Source of the DNA: Albifimbria verrucaria
Taxonomy: Eukaryota; Ascomycota; Sordariomycetes; Hypocreales; Stachybotryaceae
Reading direction: 5' to 3'
Assembly (NCBI GenBank): GCA_020081605.1
Contig: JAHREC010000013.1
Location: 1 to 64,000, forward strand
DNA: 64,000 bases
Within the stretch, counting starts at the first letter, position 1. Each line of letters begins with the position of its first letter. Made by a program: the position numbers and the translations under genes. The notes under the pieces are model-generated. The model did not search any database. It had not been told where the DNA came from and saw only the letters and a program-made list of their open reading frames with translations. Below are positions 36,900 to 48,099 of the stretch, piece by piece.

Positions 36900-37795
36900 A
36901 TTGTAGAGGGGTATTCCGTGCTTGGGTATAGGGTTAAGTGTGTGTGTGTGTGTGTATGTGTGTGTGTATGTGCATACGTGAATGTGTCTGCCACTACTAC
37001 TAAATTACGACAAGGACTACTACTAATAATAATAATGGGGCGTAGGGGCGGGCCGTGTTGCATCGGGTGAGTTTTGGCCCCGGGGACGAAACTAAGTGGG
37101 GTCTACTCTAATAGAACGACATGCAACAACTGAGTCCCACTGATGGTGGAACTAACCACCATATTTCACCCCGGGGCGAAACTGACATACAGGCCCCTCT
37201 ACCAAACTTCAACCAATTTCCTTTAAATAGTCGTATGTGTTTTATCCTACCAAAATCCATTCATTCACCAGTTTCGCCCCGGGGCGAAATCGACCCACCG
37301 CTTCCGACTGCAAGGTACCGACAATACTATGAGTAGAGACGGAATCGTAGTCATAATTTCCATAAACACAAATTTCCCAAATTCACACTTGCTATACAGT
37401 CTTGATCATGACTTTTACCTGGAGGAAGTCGCTTGGTGGACTGTTCTTGTGCGTCCAGGGAGGAATTAAACAGAAGTGCAGGGAAGAGCAGCCTTCATCA
37501 CCTTTTACCCAATGCCCTTCCTTTTATGACCGTCTTTTGTTGTTTTCACTTTGCTTTTTTATGTTTCACCCCTTTTTCCCATTTTTCTTATTGTAAACGC
37601 GTCAGCAGTACAGTCGCGTCCTTTCCAGCAGGGCCTGGAATGGGGAGAGAGACATCAGCCCGATGGCCATCAGCCACTTTCGTACGAACCAGTCAAATGC
37701 CAGTGGCGCCTTTAGACACTTGAGGACTTTGGAACTAAGGCCAAGGTCATGCAGGGCACTTCATTTTTCATTTTGCGCATTTCTGTCGCCGAAAC
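36900..37795 (+). repeat. Right copy of the ~1-kb inverted repeat
   Basis: Reverse-complement match to 18033-19020, with the same order of landmarks read left to right: terminal TTGTAGAGGGGTATTCCGTG, TG microsatellite (36938-36972), GGGGCGTAGGGGCGGGCCGT, three CCCCGGGG palindromes and TTTTCACTTTGC. In the left copy the GQHR gene follows this segment. Here AT-rich DNA starts within about 50 bp, so the body of the second copy is lost or mutated beyond recognition. Confidence 0.85.
37272..37289. repeat. Perfect 18-bp palindrome TTTCGCCCCGGGGCGAAA
   Basis: Identical to 18542-18559. Imperfect relatives lie at 37164-37181 (left arm with C to T on one strand) and about 37071-37090. Confidence 0.85.
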
Positions 37796-37839
37796 CCTAG
37801 GCATCATCTGCGGTCATTTGTACTATAAAAATTAATGTA

Positions 37840-40800
37840 GACATAGTTATTATGGCCTGAGCTTTGAATTATATATTATTAAAGCAGGTTTATTAATTAA
37901 AAATCCGATTTAATTCTAGCTTTAATAATTTATATATTAAACTAAGAATTCTTAGAATAAAGTTATTAATTAAATAACTTAAATTATATTAAAATAATAT
38001 AAGATTAATTTAATTATAAATGAATTTAAAGTTAAATTAAATAATTAATATTTTAAAAATTAAATTAAAATATATAATAAAAATTAAAAAATAATTAAAG
38101 ATTAAAATAATTATAAATTTAAAAGATTTATTAAAAATATATTTAAATTATATAATAATTTTAATATAATTTTATATTTATTTATATAATAATTATAATA
38201 AAAGTTTATATTTTAATTTATAAATTTTATTAAATAAATATTAAAATAAATATTAAATTTAAATTATTAAAAAATTAAAGTTTATTTATATAATAATTTT
38301 ATATATAAATTAGATTTTTATAATAAATATTAAATATTAAATATAAAAAGTTTTATAATATTTTAATATAAAAGAAAATTATATAATATTTATATAATAT
38401 AATATTATAAAATAAAATTATAATTATATATAAAATAATATTAATAATATTAAATTATTTAAATATAAAATAAAAATATATTAAAAATATTTATATAAAA
38501 TTAATTAAATAATATTATAAATAAAAATAAAATAAAATAAAATTAAAATATATATATATAAATTTAAATATAATAATATATAAAAAAATTTAAATTATAA
38601 TTTAATTTAAATAAAAAAAATAAATTAAATTAAATAAAAGAATTTTATAAAAATTTAAAATATAATTTAATTAATATAAATTAAAATTTAAAAAAATTTA
38701 AAAAAATTAAATATAAAATTATTAAAAAAAAATTTAAATTTTAAAATTTTTTAAAAAAGCTTTTTTAAAGCTATTAAAAAATTTTTAATTAAAAATTATT
38801 TTTATAATTATTATTAAATAATATATTTAAAAAAATTTTATAATATTTATATAAAATTAAAATTAATAAATTATATAATAAATTATTTAATTATAAAATT
38901 TAAAATAAATTATTAAAAATTTATTAAATAATTATATATTATTATTTAAAATTTTATTAATAAATATTTTAAATAAATTAATATAAAATAAAAAAAATTT
39001 ATTAAATTTTTTATTAATAAATAATAAAATTTTATAAATAATATTATTAAAATATTAAAAAAAAATAATAATTAATATTTTAAAAATAATAAAATAATAA
39101 TAAAATATTATAAAATATAAATAAAAATAATTTATTAAATTTTATAATATTTTAATTTATAATTATTTTAATTAAAATAAAAATTAAAAATAATATATAT
39201 TATAATATATTATTATATTTTTATATTATATTAAAAATTTAATAATATTTATAAAATTTTATTAAAATATATATATATATAAAAATAATAATAATATTAT
39301 TATAAATATATTATTATTTTTTAAAAAAATTAATTTTAAAAATATATTATATAAATTAAAATAAATAAATTATAAAATAATTAAATAATTTTAATTAAAA
39401 TATAAAAAATAAATATATATTAAAATATATATAATAATAAATAAAATTATTAATTAAATAATATATAATAAAAATTATTAAAATAAAATAAAATAAATAT
39501 TAATTATATATAAATTTAAAAATAAAAATTATTATTTTATAATAAAAATAATTTTTAATATTATATTTTTAATAAATTATATATAATTTTATTTTAAAAA
39601 TATAATAATTAATATATAAATTATTTAATAATTTATTAAATTAAAAAAAAAAATAATTAATATATATTAAATTATTAATAATATAATATAAATTAAAATT
39701 AAAAATAATTTATAATTAATAAAAAAATATATAATTAATATTAAAATTAATTAAAATTAATTATATAAATAATATTTTTTTAATATAATTAAAAATAAAT
39801 AAAAAAATAAATATAAAAAAATAATTATAATAATTATATAAATTTAAAAATATATTTATAATATTAATATATATTTAATAAAATATATTAAAATATATTT
39901 TAAAAATAATAATATTATATTATTATAATATAATATAAATAATATAAAATATTTATATATATATTAAATAAATTATAATTATAATTAATTATAATAAAAT
40001 AAAAATAATATATAATAATAATTAAAAAAATATTTATTTTTATTAAAATTTATTAAATATATAAATATAATATTAATTATTTAATTATTATTAATAAAAT
40101 ATATTTTTAATATAAATATTAATTATTAAAATTATAAAAAAATATTATATATTTATATAAAAATTTAATAATTATATTAATTAAAATATAATTAAATTAA
40201 ATAAAATTTATAATTTAATTATAAAATAAATAAAAAATTTAATAAATAATAAAAAAAATAATAATAATATTATATTTAATTTAATAATAAATAAAATAAT
40301 TAATATAAATAAAAATTTATATATTAAATAAAATTTATAAAATAAAATAAAAATAAAATAAAAATAAAATAAAAATAAAAATAAATTAAAAATAAATTAA
40401 AAATAAATTAAAAATAAATTAAAAATAAATTAAAAATAAATTAAAAATAAATTAAAAATAAAATATTTAAAATATATAATTTATATAAATTTATTAAAAT
40501 AATTATATTTAAAATTAATTATAATATTTTAAATTTTTAAATAATTATAATATTAATTTTTAATAAAAAATTTATATTTTATATTAAATAAAAATATTAA
40601 TTAAATAATAATAATATTAATATTAAAAAAAAATAAAAAAATAAAAATTATAATATTAATTTTAAAAAAATATAATAATAAATAATAAATAATTTTTAAA
40701 TATTAATAAATTTAAAATTTATATAATAATTTTAAAAAAATTATTAATATAATTTATAATTATAATATAAAAAAAAAAAAAAAATTAAATTATTAATATA

Positions 40801-41810
40801 AAATAAAAATAATAAAATTATAATAATAATTTATATAAAAATATTATATAAATTTATTAATTTTATTTAATAAATAAAAAAATAATAATATAATTTATTA
40901 TTATATAAATTTATAAATATAAATAAAATATATAATATTAAATAATATTAAATAAAATAATTTATTAAAAGCTTTAATTATTAATAAAAATTATTTTAAT
41001 ATTTATAAATAATATTATAAATAAAATATATAATAATATATTAAAAGTAATTTTATATAATTAATATAAATTAATAAAAAAAAAATAAAAAAATTATAAT
41101 TATAAATTATTTAATAAAAAATATAGTAAAAAACTAAAAAAATAATAAAAATAAATAAAAAAATATATAAAAATAAAATATAATAAAAGAATTTATTTAT
41201 ATAATAATTTAATAAAATAGAATATTTATATTTAATTTATAATATTAAAGTATATAAAAGATTATTAAATATTTAAAATTATAAAACTTTAAATAAATAT
41301 AATATAATAAATTTAATATATAAATTAAATATAATTAAAAAATATTAAATTATATAATAAAAATAATAATTATAAAAAAGAGTTTAAAATATTAAATAAA
41401 AATATTTCTATTTAAAATTAATAATAAAATAAATAAAGAAAATAATTTATATTATTATATATAATAAAAATAATTATTAAAAAGAATATTTAAATATAAA
41501 CTATTAATTAAATATTTAATAATATTTAAATTATTAATTTAATTCTAAAAATAGAGATAATATTATTATAGATATTAATAAATTAAATATAAATATAAAA
41601 TCTCCTTTATAAAATATTAAATAATAACCTTCTAAAAACTTCTATTTTTATAATTATTCCTTAGTTTATTAATTAATTTATAACTTTTTTTAAATATATA
41701 ACTATTATACCTAGTTTTAATATAACCCTCCAGTTACTTAACTTAGTATAAATTTTATAAATATATTATAAGGTAATATATAAAGCTATTATATCTTTTA
41801 TAGGAGTGAG
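37840..41810. mobile_element. AT-rich block, RIP-mutated repeat
   Basis: About 4 kb with A/T above 95 percent over most of its length. A simple AAATAAATTAA-type array lies at about 40340-40460. Scattered G (AAG, AGA) exceeds C on the plus strand at the left end, the opposite bias to the 19-23.6 kb block. No frame survives. By position it may be the mutated body of the element whose end is 36900-37795. Confidence 0.65.
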
Positions 41811-42134
41811 TATCTTCCTGCATTAAGTGAAGTTTAAACTGAAGCTTGGATTAACTGAGTATGAGTCCTTAGGTCTAAATGTACTTCTTTTCTTTGTTCC
41901 AGCACCCGTGTTCGAAGCTATTATCTCTCAACATATCTTTAAAGCGACAGTTTCAGCTTATTGATATCTAGGACAGCTGAACGCACTAGCAAGAACTTAA
42001 AGATGGTTTTAAAACAATGAGCCAATTTAGATTTCGCTGTTCTTGGTAATTTAGTATATGCGATGGAAAATCGAGGATGCTAGGCTCGTTATGCTGTTTT
42101 TGCTTTACTATGATACAATTGATCCAGATAGTGA

Positions 42135-42746
42135 TCATTTTTTCTTCGCATTACCCACAACTTGCACCTTAGCAAAGGTTTTACCGGTGGACTTGACGCT
42201 CCAAATAACTAGTAAGAATGGAATGACAATCCAGAAGGCGTTGCAAAGAAAGTAATATGCCCAGAAGTAAACTGGATTAGGGCTACAATAGCGCAGACCT
42301 TGCGTGAAGGTGGCAAAAGTACAGGTAGCATAGTACAGCACGTCGCCGTATAGTTGGCCAAGGCTGATGATGAGCTGCAGCGGGTGTCGGAGTGGGTGAG
42401 CTGTCACAATGAAATAGACACAGAGGATGGATAGGGGTCCCCAGAACATGGCAGTGACAGCCTCCATAGTGACGACGAAAGAGTCTTCGGTCAAGTAACG
42501 CGAGTCGCAGAAGGCATACTCCTTCCACATCTGGCCAAAGAGGTCCACCCGGCTAGGCATCTGGTCGTAGTTGTACGCAAAGTAGCCTGTGTAGTGTCAG
42601 CAGGTATGCAGCAGGAAATGAGGGCTAATGGAAGACCCGCCCTCGAAGAAGAAGTGGATGAAGCCACAGAGGGTGAACCAAAGGGAGCCCAGCATGTCAT
42701 TTCGGGAGAGACTGGGGTTGACGCGCGAGAGGAAGGTGTAGGCCAT
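42135..42746 (-). CDS. EBP-type sterol isomerase (EXPERA domain), 5'-truncated
   Basis: Exon 1 spans 42746-42641 and exon 2 spans 42586-42135, giving 185 residues. Conserved segments of the emopamil-binding/delta8-delta7 sterol isomerase family are present: LGSLWFTLCGFIHFFFEGYF, LFGQMWKEYAFCDSRYL, a Glu in VVTMEAVTAMFWGP, HPLRHPLQLIISLGQLYGD and YFWAYYFLCNAFWIVIP. Four membrane helices are visible. Family members have about 50 more N-terminal residues with a first helix, and here the sequence turns into the divergent amidase instead. The intron 42587-42640 (54 nt) needs a GC donor (GCGGGT) and a CACAG acceptor; no GT site keeps the frame. The full enzyme would act in ER sterol synthesis. Without helix 1 this copy is probably not functional. 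Confidence 0.75.
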
Positions 42747-42751
42747 GGTAT

Positions 42752-44262
42752 TCAGCTAGTCAACCCGCACATAAAGGATATCATCGAAACAAACCCCGAT
42801 GCCCTGAGCATAGCCAATGTCCTCGACACAGAGCGCAGTAACGACAAATTGAGGAGCAGAATACACGGGATTCCGTTCCTCGCCAGGGACAACATGGCGA
42901 CCAAGGATAAAATGCAAACAACGGCAGGGTGCGCGGCACTTGTGGACACAATAGTTCTAAACAATGCCCAAGTTATTAAACGGCTCCGAGCCGCCGGGGC
43001 ATACTTCTCGGAAAAGCCAGCATGTGAGAGTGGGCTTCCATGCGAGCAAGCTACTACGCAGAGGCTTACTCCTCTCGAGGAGGATAGAACCGAAATCCCT
43101 ACAACCTTGCGGAGCATCCGGGAGGGTCTAGCTCTGGGAGTGCAAGCGCACTGGCGGCCAATGTGTGTGCTTTCAGCATAGGTACCGAAACTGATGGCAG
43201 TGTCATGTTCCCAGCAGACCGGAATGCCGTGGTTGGTATCAAGTCCACGGTAGGACTGAAATCGACAATGGGCGTCATTCCTGAGGCTCCCAGTATGGAT
43301 ACTGTGGGCATTTTTGGTCGATCAGCTGAAGATACAGCCATAGTATTGGATGTTATTGCGGATAAGAAGTCATATGTAGAGCCCCAAGCAGATGCGACCC
43401 AGTCAGTCATATCCCAGTATGATGCTGGGCTCTTGACCTCATGGCTCTCCAACAAGCATGCTCTGCAGAGGGCTAGATTCGGGCTGCTGTGGAAGATGAT
43501 CTGTGAGACGGCCAAGAATAGCGAGGAGCACAAGGTCGAATACACTGCTTTAATGAAAGTGGTAAAAAGAATAGAGGAGGCAGGTGCACGAATATTGAGG
43601 TCGAATTTCCAAGCGCAGAGGATATTATCCCGCCGGACGGTTGGGATTGGAGCTACGCAGAAGGCCAGTCTGATTCTAATCTATCCGAATTTCAAGTTGT
43701 CAAAGTCGAGTTCTACAGAGGCCTCGCAAAGCACCTTGAGGACCTCAAGGAGAACAAAGACCTCTTCCAACTCGAAGACATCGTTAACTACAACATTCAG
43801 CATACGGATACAGAAGGCTGCGTTTCTGGTACACACCCAGCCTGGCTAACTGGACAGGATAACTTTGACAAATGCATAGAGTCAAAGAAATGCGAAGAGG
43901 AGGTGTACTCGAAGGCCTTGGATTATATCCGGCGCAAGTCAAGGGAAGAGGGTATCGATGCTGCGCTCCAACACGAAGGAAACAAACTAGACGGGCTTCT
44001 TGTCCCATTGCAAGCAGAAGGCGGGGTGGCGTGCTCAGTGGCTGCGAAAGCAGGCTACCCAATGATAACGATCCCCGTGGGCATCAATGATATAGGCGTC
44101 CCGTTTGGACTGGGAATCATGCAGACGGTATGGAAAGACTCCATGTTGGTGAGATACGGATCCGCAATCGACGATATCGTCCGGCACAGACCGAAACCAG
44201 CCTTCAAGAACTTTGATGCTGATAACTATCCTTACGTAGGCAGCGAGACTTCTATACTATAA
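42752..44262 (+). pseudogene. Amidase-signature enzyme, inactivated and 5'-truncated
   Basis: Amidase landmarks in order are HIKDIIETNPDAL, RIHGIPFLARDNMATKDKM, HPGGSSSGSASALAANVCAF, SIGTETDGSVMFPADRNAVVG, the C-terminal LLVPLQAEGG and GYPMITIPVG. The Ser-cisSer-Ser region is kept. The catalytic lysine of the usual VKDN is an arginine here (ARDN), and two in-frame stops (TGA before EWAS, TAG after SSRGG) lie just upstream of GGSSSGSA. Two frame breaks (A4 at 43012-43015, and near 43597) are of the homopolymer type. The normal N-terminus is missing: the gene starts within the first conserved helix and abuts the truncated EBP gene head-to-head. No activity is expected. Confidence 0.8.
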
Positions 44263-44697
44263 AGATATAATTCTTCACAAGATGTGTTAATGATAATACG
44301 CCACATTTGACTGGTAGCTCGGAGGCGTAAGAGAGCTTAAATCCAGTTGCCTACAACTTACACAAGATAAAAAGTCCATTATTAATATCTGCCACATTCT
44401 TTGAACTTTAAAGATGGTGTTTGTCTAATTGGTCTTATAACGGAACCGAATCAATCTTCAGTCCCTCCACCGTGCACAGCGTATACCGAAGCTCCACCCT
44501 GGGGTTTGATCCTGCGCTGGCAATATACTCGAAATTCAGACTCTCGACCCTCTGCCATACGGGAATCTGGTCCATGCTCGGCGCAATACCCTCCTCAAAC
44601 CCGCTCTCTTCCAGCTCCATAACCCGTTCGACCACCCTGTTGGAGAGAGCATTTCTAAGCGATCGATGTGTGAGACGTGAGCCTTGGTGAAATCAGC
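44263..44697. other. Spacer with possible downstream remnant of the HET gene
   Basis: The minus-strand frame at 44435-44635 (MELEESGFEEGIAP, VWQRVESLNFEY) may be a further C-terminal piece of the HET relic. Nothing else is recognised. Confidence 0.3.
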
Positions 44698-45399
44698 TTA
44701 TACATCTCTGGCAGGCAGAGAGTAGTCTGTTGCAATCTTGTCTCGAAAGGACGGCGAGAAGGGTCCCAAGGCTCCGTATATCACGTCCTTGTCATCCGCA
44801 CATTTGCCCTGAAACGTCCGGGCCATTACGTGTAAGATGCCCGCTGTCATGAGACGCGAAACAGATCCATATGAAGACACCGCCGGCTTCTCTGTATACC
44901 AATGCCGCTCGCTTTACCTGTTCACTGCGCTCTTTCTTATCAAGCTGGTTTATGCAGACGGCATCAACCCAGAGCGTCCGCGGGCGGTCTTTATATCTTA
45001 TGTGATGCAACGCTAAAGCCAGGTTCTCGCGGATTTTGAGCGTCGGTGGAGCAGATGATTTATTGTCTTTGGCAGAGATGGTGTTTGTTAGCTTTGTTCC
45101 TGCAGTCTCTGACCCCATGTATAAGACAATGCCTGATAATCCAGTGGGCTCTGTCGTATCTCCTGGTTGACCCCGAAGCTTATATCAAAGTCCGGGTCAG
45201 GATGCGTCCACTGAATTGTGCATTCGCCCGCATCGTCCGTGTAACAGTAGAAAATCTGTCCCAAAATTCCCTCGAATGCCTCCCATTTAGGCGGCAACAT
45301 AGTCTGAATCTGTCGCAAATTCGGCTTGCGACGAGCTTTGCTGAGAGTCAGAACGACATGAGAGATGCTGAGCATAATGTTATCGGTAGGCTGCCCCAT
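44698..45399 (-). pseudogene. Heterokaryon-incompatibility (HET) domain relic
   Basis: The minus-strand sequence starts at 45399 and contains the diagnostic HET-domain blocks: DYQALSYTWG, LKIRENLALALHHIR, RTLWVDAVCINQLDKKERSEQV and VYREAGGVFIW. One break at the run 45113-45116 is of homopolymer type. After FIW the domain jumps, in another frame, directly to a late block (RTFQGKCADDKDVIYGALG, FRDKIATDYSLP) that normally lies 100-200 residues further on. An internal deletion has therefore removed the middle. HET proteins trigger cell death on fusion of genetically different hyphae. This copy is too damaged to do so. Confidence 0.75.
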
Positions 45400-46399
45400 A
45401 ACATGAGCGGTCGGCCCTGTTCTCTCACTGCCAACCCACTTTCCATGTTACTCATTACTACAGCCTAGATCTACAGCTAGGGAATAACCGATTTCGGAGC
45501 TGCTAGAAATAACCTGACTCTACGTCCGATATACAAAGTCTTCGACTATGGTTACACCTTTGCTGCTGTTAAGGCTGGAGTCTAGGGTAGCTAAGACTAA
45601 TGCAAATCAACCAAGGGGCCTTCCTTGATGGCCTAGGAAGGGCAGTTACTACCTGGATGGTGTAAAATGGAGCTAGAACCTTTTGCTATCTATCTCGCTC
45701 AGCGGGTATAACACAATAACATCAATTATTCTTCTGTGAACTAGAGAGCTTCGGATGTTGTGTTGCTGCCGTGCCTGGTAGTGTGGTGGAAATGGATGAT
45801 GTTAAAAGAGCTATAGATGCTGCTTCTTCATAAATTGCTGGCACGATGCAAATGTCTATGGTTCTGCAGGCAATTAAATATAAGTGTGAAGAGTAGGAAG
45901 ATTTTGTGTCTGACTATTTGAATTATAGGATGACTCTTTCGGAAAAATCACTTACGATAGTTCGAGGTCCGTCCAAGATCCTAAATTCAAGGGTACATAG
46001 AACCTTCATGAAGCTTAGTATCATATGAACCTTGATTTTTTTATTTTGTGGAGTTCTATGACGGGAGTTCTTGGAAATATTAGCTAAGCAAACTATTCCT
46101 CTGCGAATTTGTTCCTGGATTTGTTCGTTTAATATCGCTATAGCCTTGGATTGAACTGTTCTGTACTCGATATTGGTATCGCAGATAGAATCGGCTTCCT
46201 CAGTGAAAGCCCAGAAGTAGCGCAACAAGTCCGATCTATAGGTCTTCTTATGTTACATAAAAAAGAGCTTCTTAAGGCGGATCAATTACATATTAATTAG
46301 TCCTACTAACTATTAACCGAGCTTGACGGTCCGATAGAATCATTCACCTGCAAATCTTAGCTAGTTATAGGGTTAGCCTTAGGTAGTTCCTAGAAAGGC
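45400..46399. other. Intergenic, AT-leaning
   Basis: A minus-strand frame at 45923-46228 (about 100 codons, charged) has no recognisable features. From about 46250 the DNA becomes increasingly AT-rich. Confidence 0.35.
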
Positions 46400-46850
46400 T
46401 TTGCTAATGATACTTCCTTGGCTAGTAATATATGTATAAAGAAGTATTTTAACCTTATTGAGTCTAATAATAGTAGAACTGTAGAAGAATTTCGTTCTGG
46501 GATAGATAATTTTTTAAAGAAAGTCGAAGCAAGCGTAAATACTTTATAAAAACTATTAATAGTTAAGTAGGCTACTCTATATATTAGCTCTGTTTTATTT
46601 TAGTTCTTGCTTCCCCTAAGGAGAATATAAGTATTAAGCTTACCCTTGAATTATTAGAGCTAACTCTTTGGTTAGTATTAAGATTAGGAACTGGTAGAAA
46701 AGATTAATTAATTAAAATATTATAGTTCTTAAAATTATAATATTAAGATTATTTATAGGCTTAAAGCTATAGTTATTAAAGGTTTTAAGGGAAAATATAG
46801 AATGAAAGAATAGAAGAGTATACTAGAGTATAGACTAGCTTAGATTTTTT
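46400..46850 (+). mobile_element. Mutated retrotransposon gag remnant (tentative)
   Basis: A conceptual frame around 46440-46560 reads KKYFNLIESNNSRTVEEFRSG followed by DNFLKKVEASVNTL. This resembles the gag region of fungal LTR elements (TVEEFRSxIDxLL pattern). Stop codons follow at TAA/TAG positions as expected after C-to-T mutation. Confidence 0.35.
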
Positions 46851-47640
46851 TTTTTTTTAAATTAATTAAATTAAATTTTAATTAATTTTAAAATAAAAAT
46901 AAAATAATATATTCTTAGATTCTAGAAAATAAAATAATTATATATTATTTTTATTTAAAAATATATATTTTAAATAAATTTAAAATAAAATTTATAAAAA
47001 TTTTAAGATTATTAATAAATATTAAATTAATTTAAAATTTTAAATATAAAAATTTTATATTTAATATATTTTTATTAAATTTTATATATAATTAATAAAA
47101 ATATTAAATTAAAAAAATAATATTTTATTAAAAAAATATAAAATTAAAAGAATAAATAAATTATAAAAATAATAATTTATAAAAAAAAAAAAAATAATAA
47201 TAATTTTAAATAATAATTTTATAAAAATAAAATAATAATATAATTATATTTATATATTATAGTTTTTAAAATAATTATAATATTTTAATAAAATTTAAAT
47301 TATTATATAAATTTATTATTTTATAATAATTATTATTTTAATATTATTAAATTAATTAAATTCTTTATTATTATAAAAATATTATTATTAATATATAAAT
47401 TAAATTAAAAATTTATTAAAATTCTTTATTTTAAAATTTAATAATTAAAAAATTAAAATTATATAAAAAATTTTTAATTTAAATATTATATTTAATTTAT
47501 TAATATTAATAAAAAAATTAAAAAAAAATCTAATTAATTTTATAAAGAAATTATTTAATTAAGATTTTAAAGAAGGAAATTTATTAAATAAAAGCTTATT
47601 AATTAATAATAAATATTTTAATTATAATTCGCAGATCGGT
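46850..47640. mobile_element. AT-rich block, RIP-mutated repeat
   Basis: 800 bp of nearly pure A/T continuing from the gag-like remnant. It ends sharply at about 47630. Confidence 0.65.
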
Positions 47641-48099
47641 CTATTAATCGGCATATAAGGTTAACTTATATACCTTTCTTCCACGAATCTGCTTCTACCC
47701 CGACCAGCCTCCCGGCTTGTCCAAACTGTTATAAGGTCTGGCGGTCAAAGATGTCTCGTATCTGTAATGCAAGGATGCAGATTATGCGGAGTTCTGGCTT
47801 TTCAAAGTGCGGGGAAGAGGCTCCGCAAGGCTCTGTAGGGCATCCTTTCAACCCCTCCTCTGTACGCCTTACGACATCCTGTAAATCTATAGCCCCATGA
47901 GATAGTCTTGCTTAAGATTTCAGTCACCGGCCAAAGCTAATTGATTTTCTTGGAGCGTGCATGAATCTTCACAATTCCTGCCGTCTCTGTACCTTTAATT
48001 CTCTGGCTGTTCATTCTTATTAGGTGAGCAGCCAATTTGTAGCGAACACCAATAACATACGTTGGTCAAGGACACATCTTCCAAGCGATCTACCCTACA
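47641..48099. other. Upstream region of the DUF6594 gene
   Basis: 460 bp of normal composition with no feature beyond presumed promoter DNA. Confidence 0.35.

Noticed and set aside
40340..40460. CRISPR-like regular array
   Set aside because: It is a simple AT tandem repeat (AAATAAATTAA type) without spacers, in a fungal AT block.
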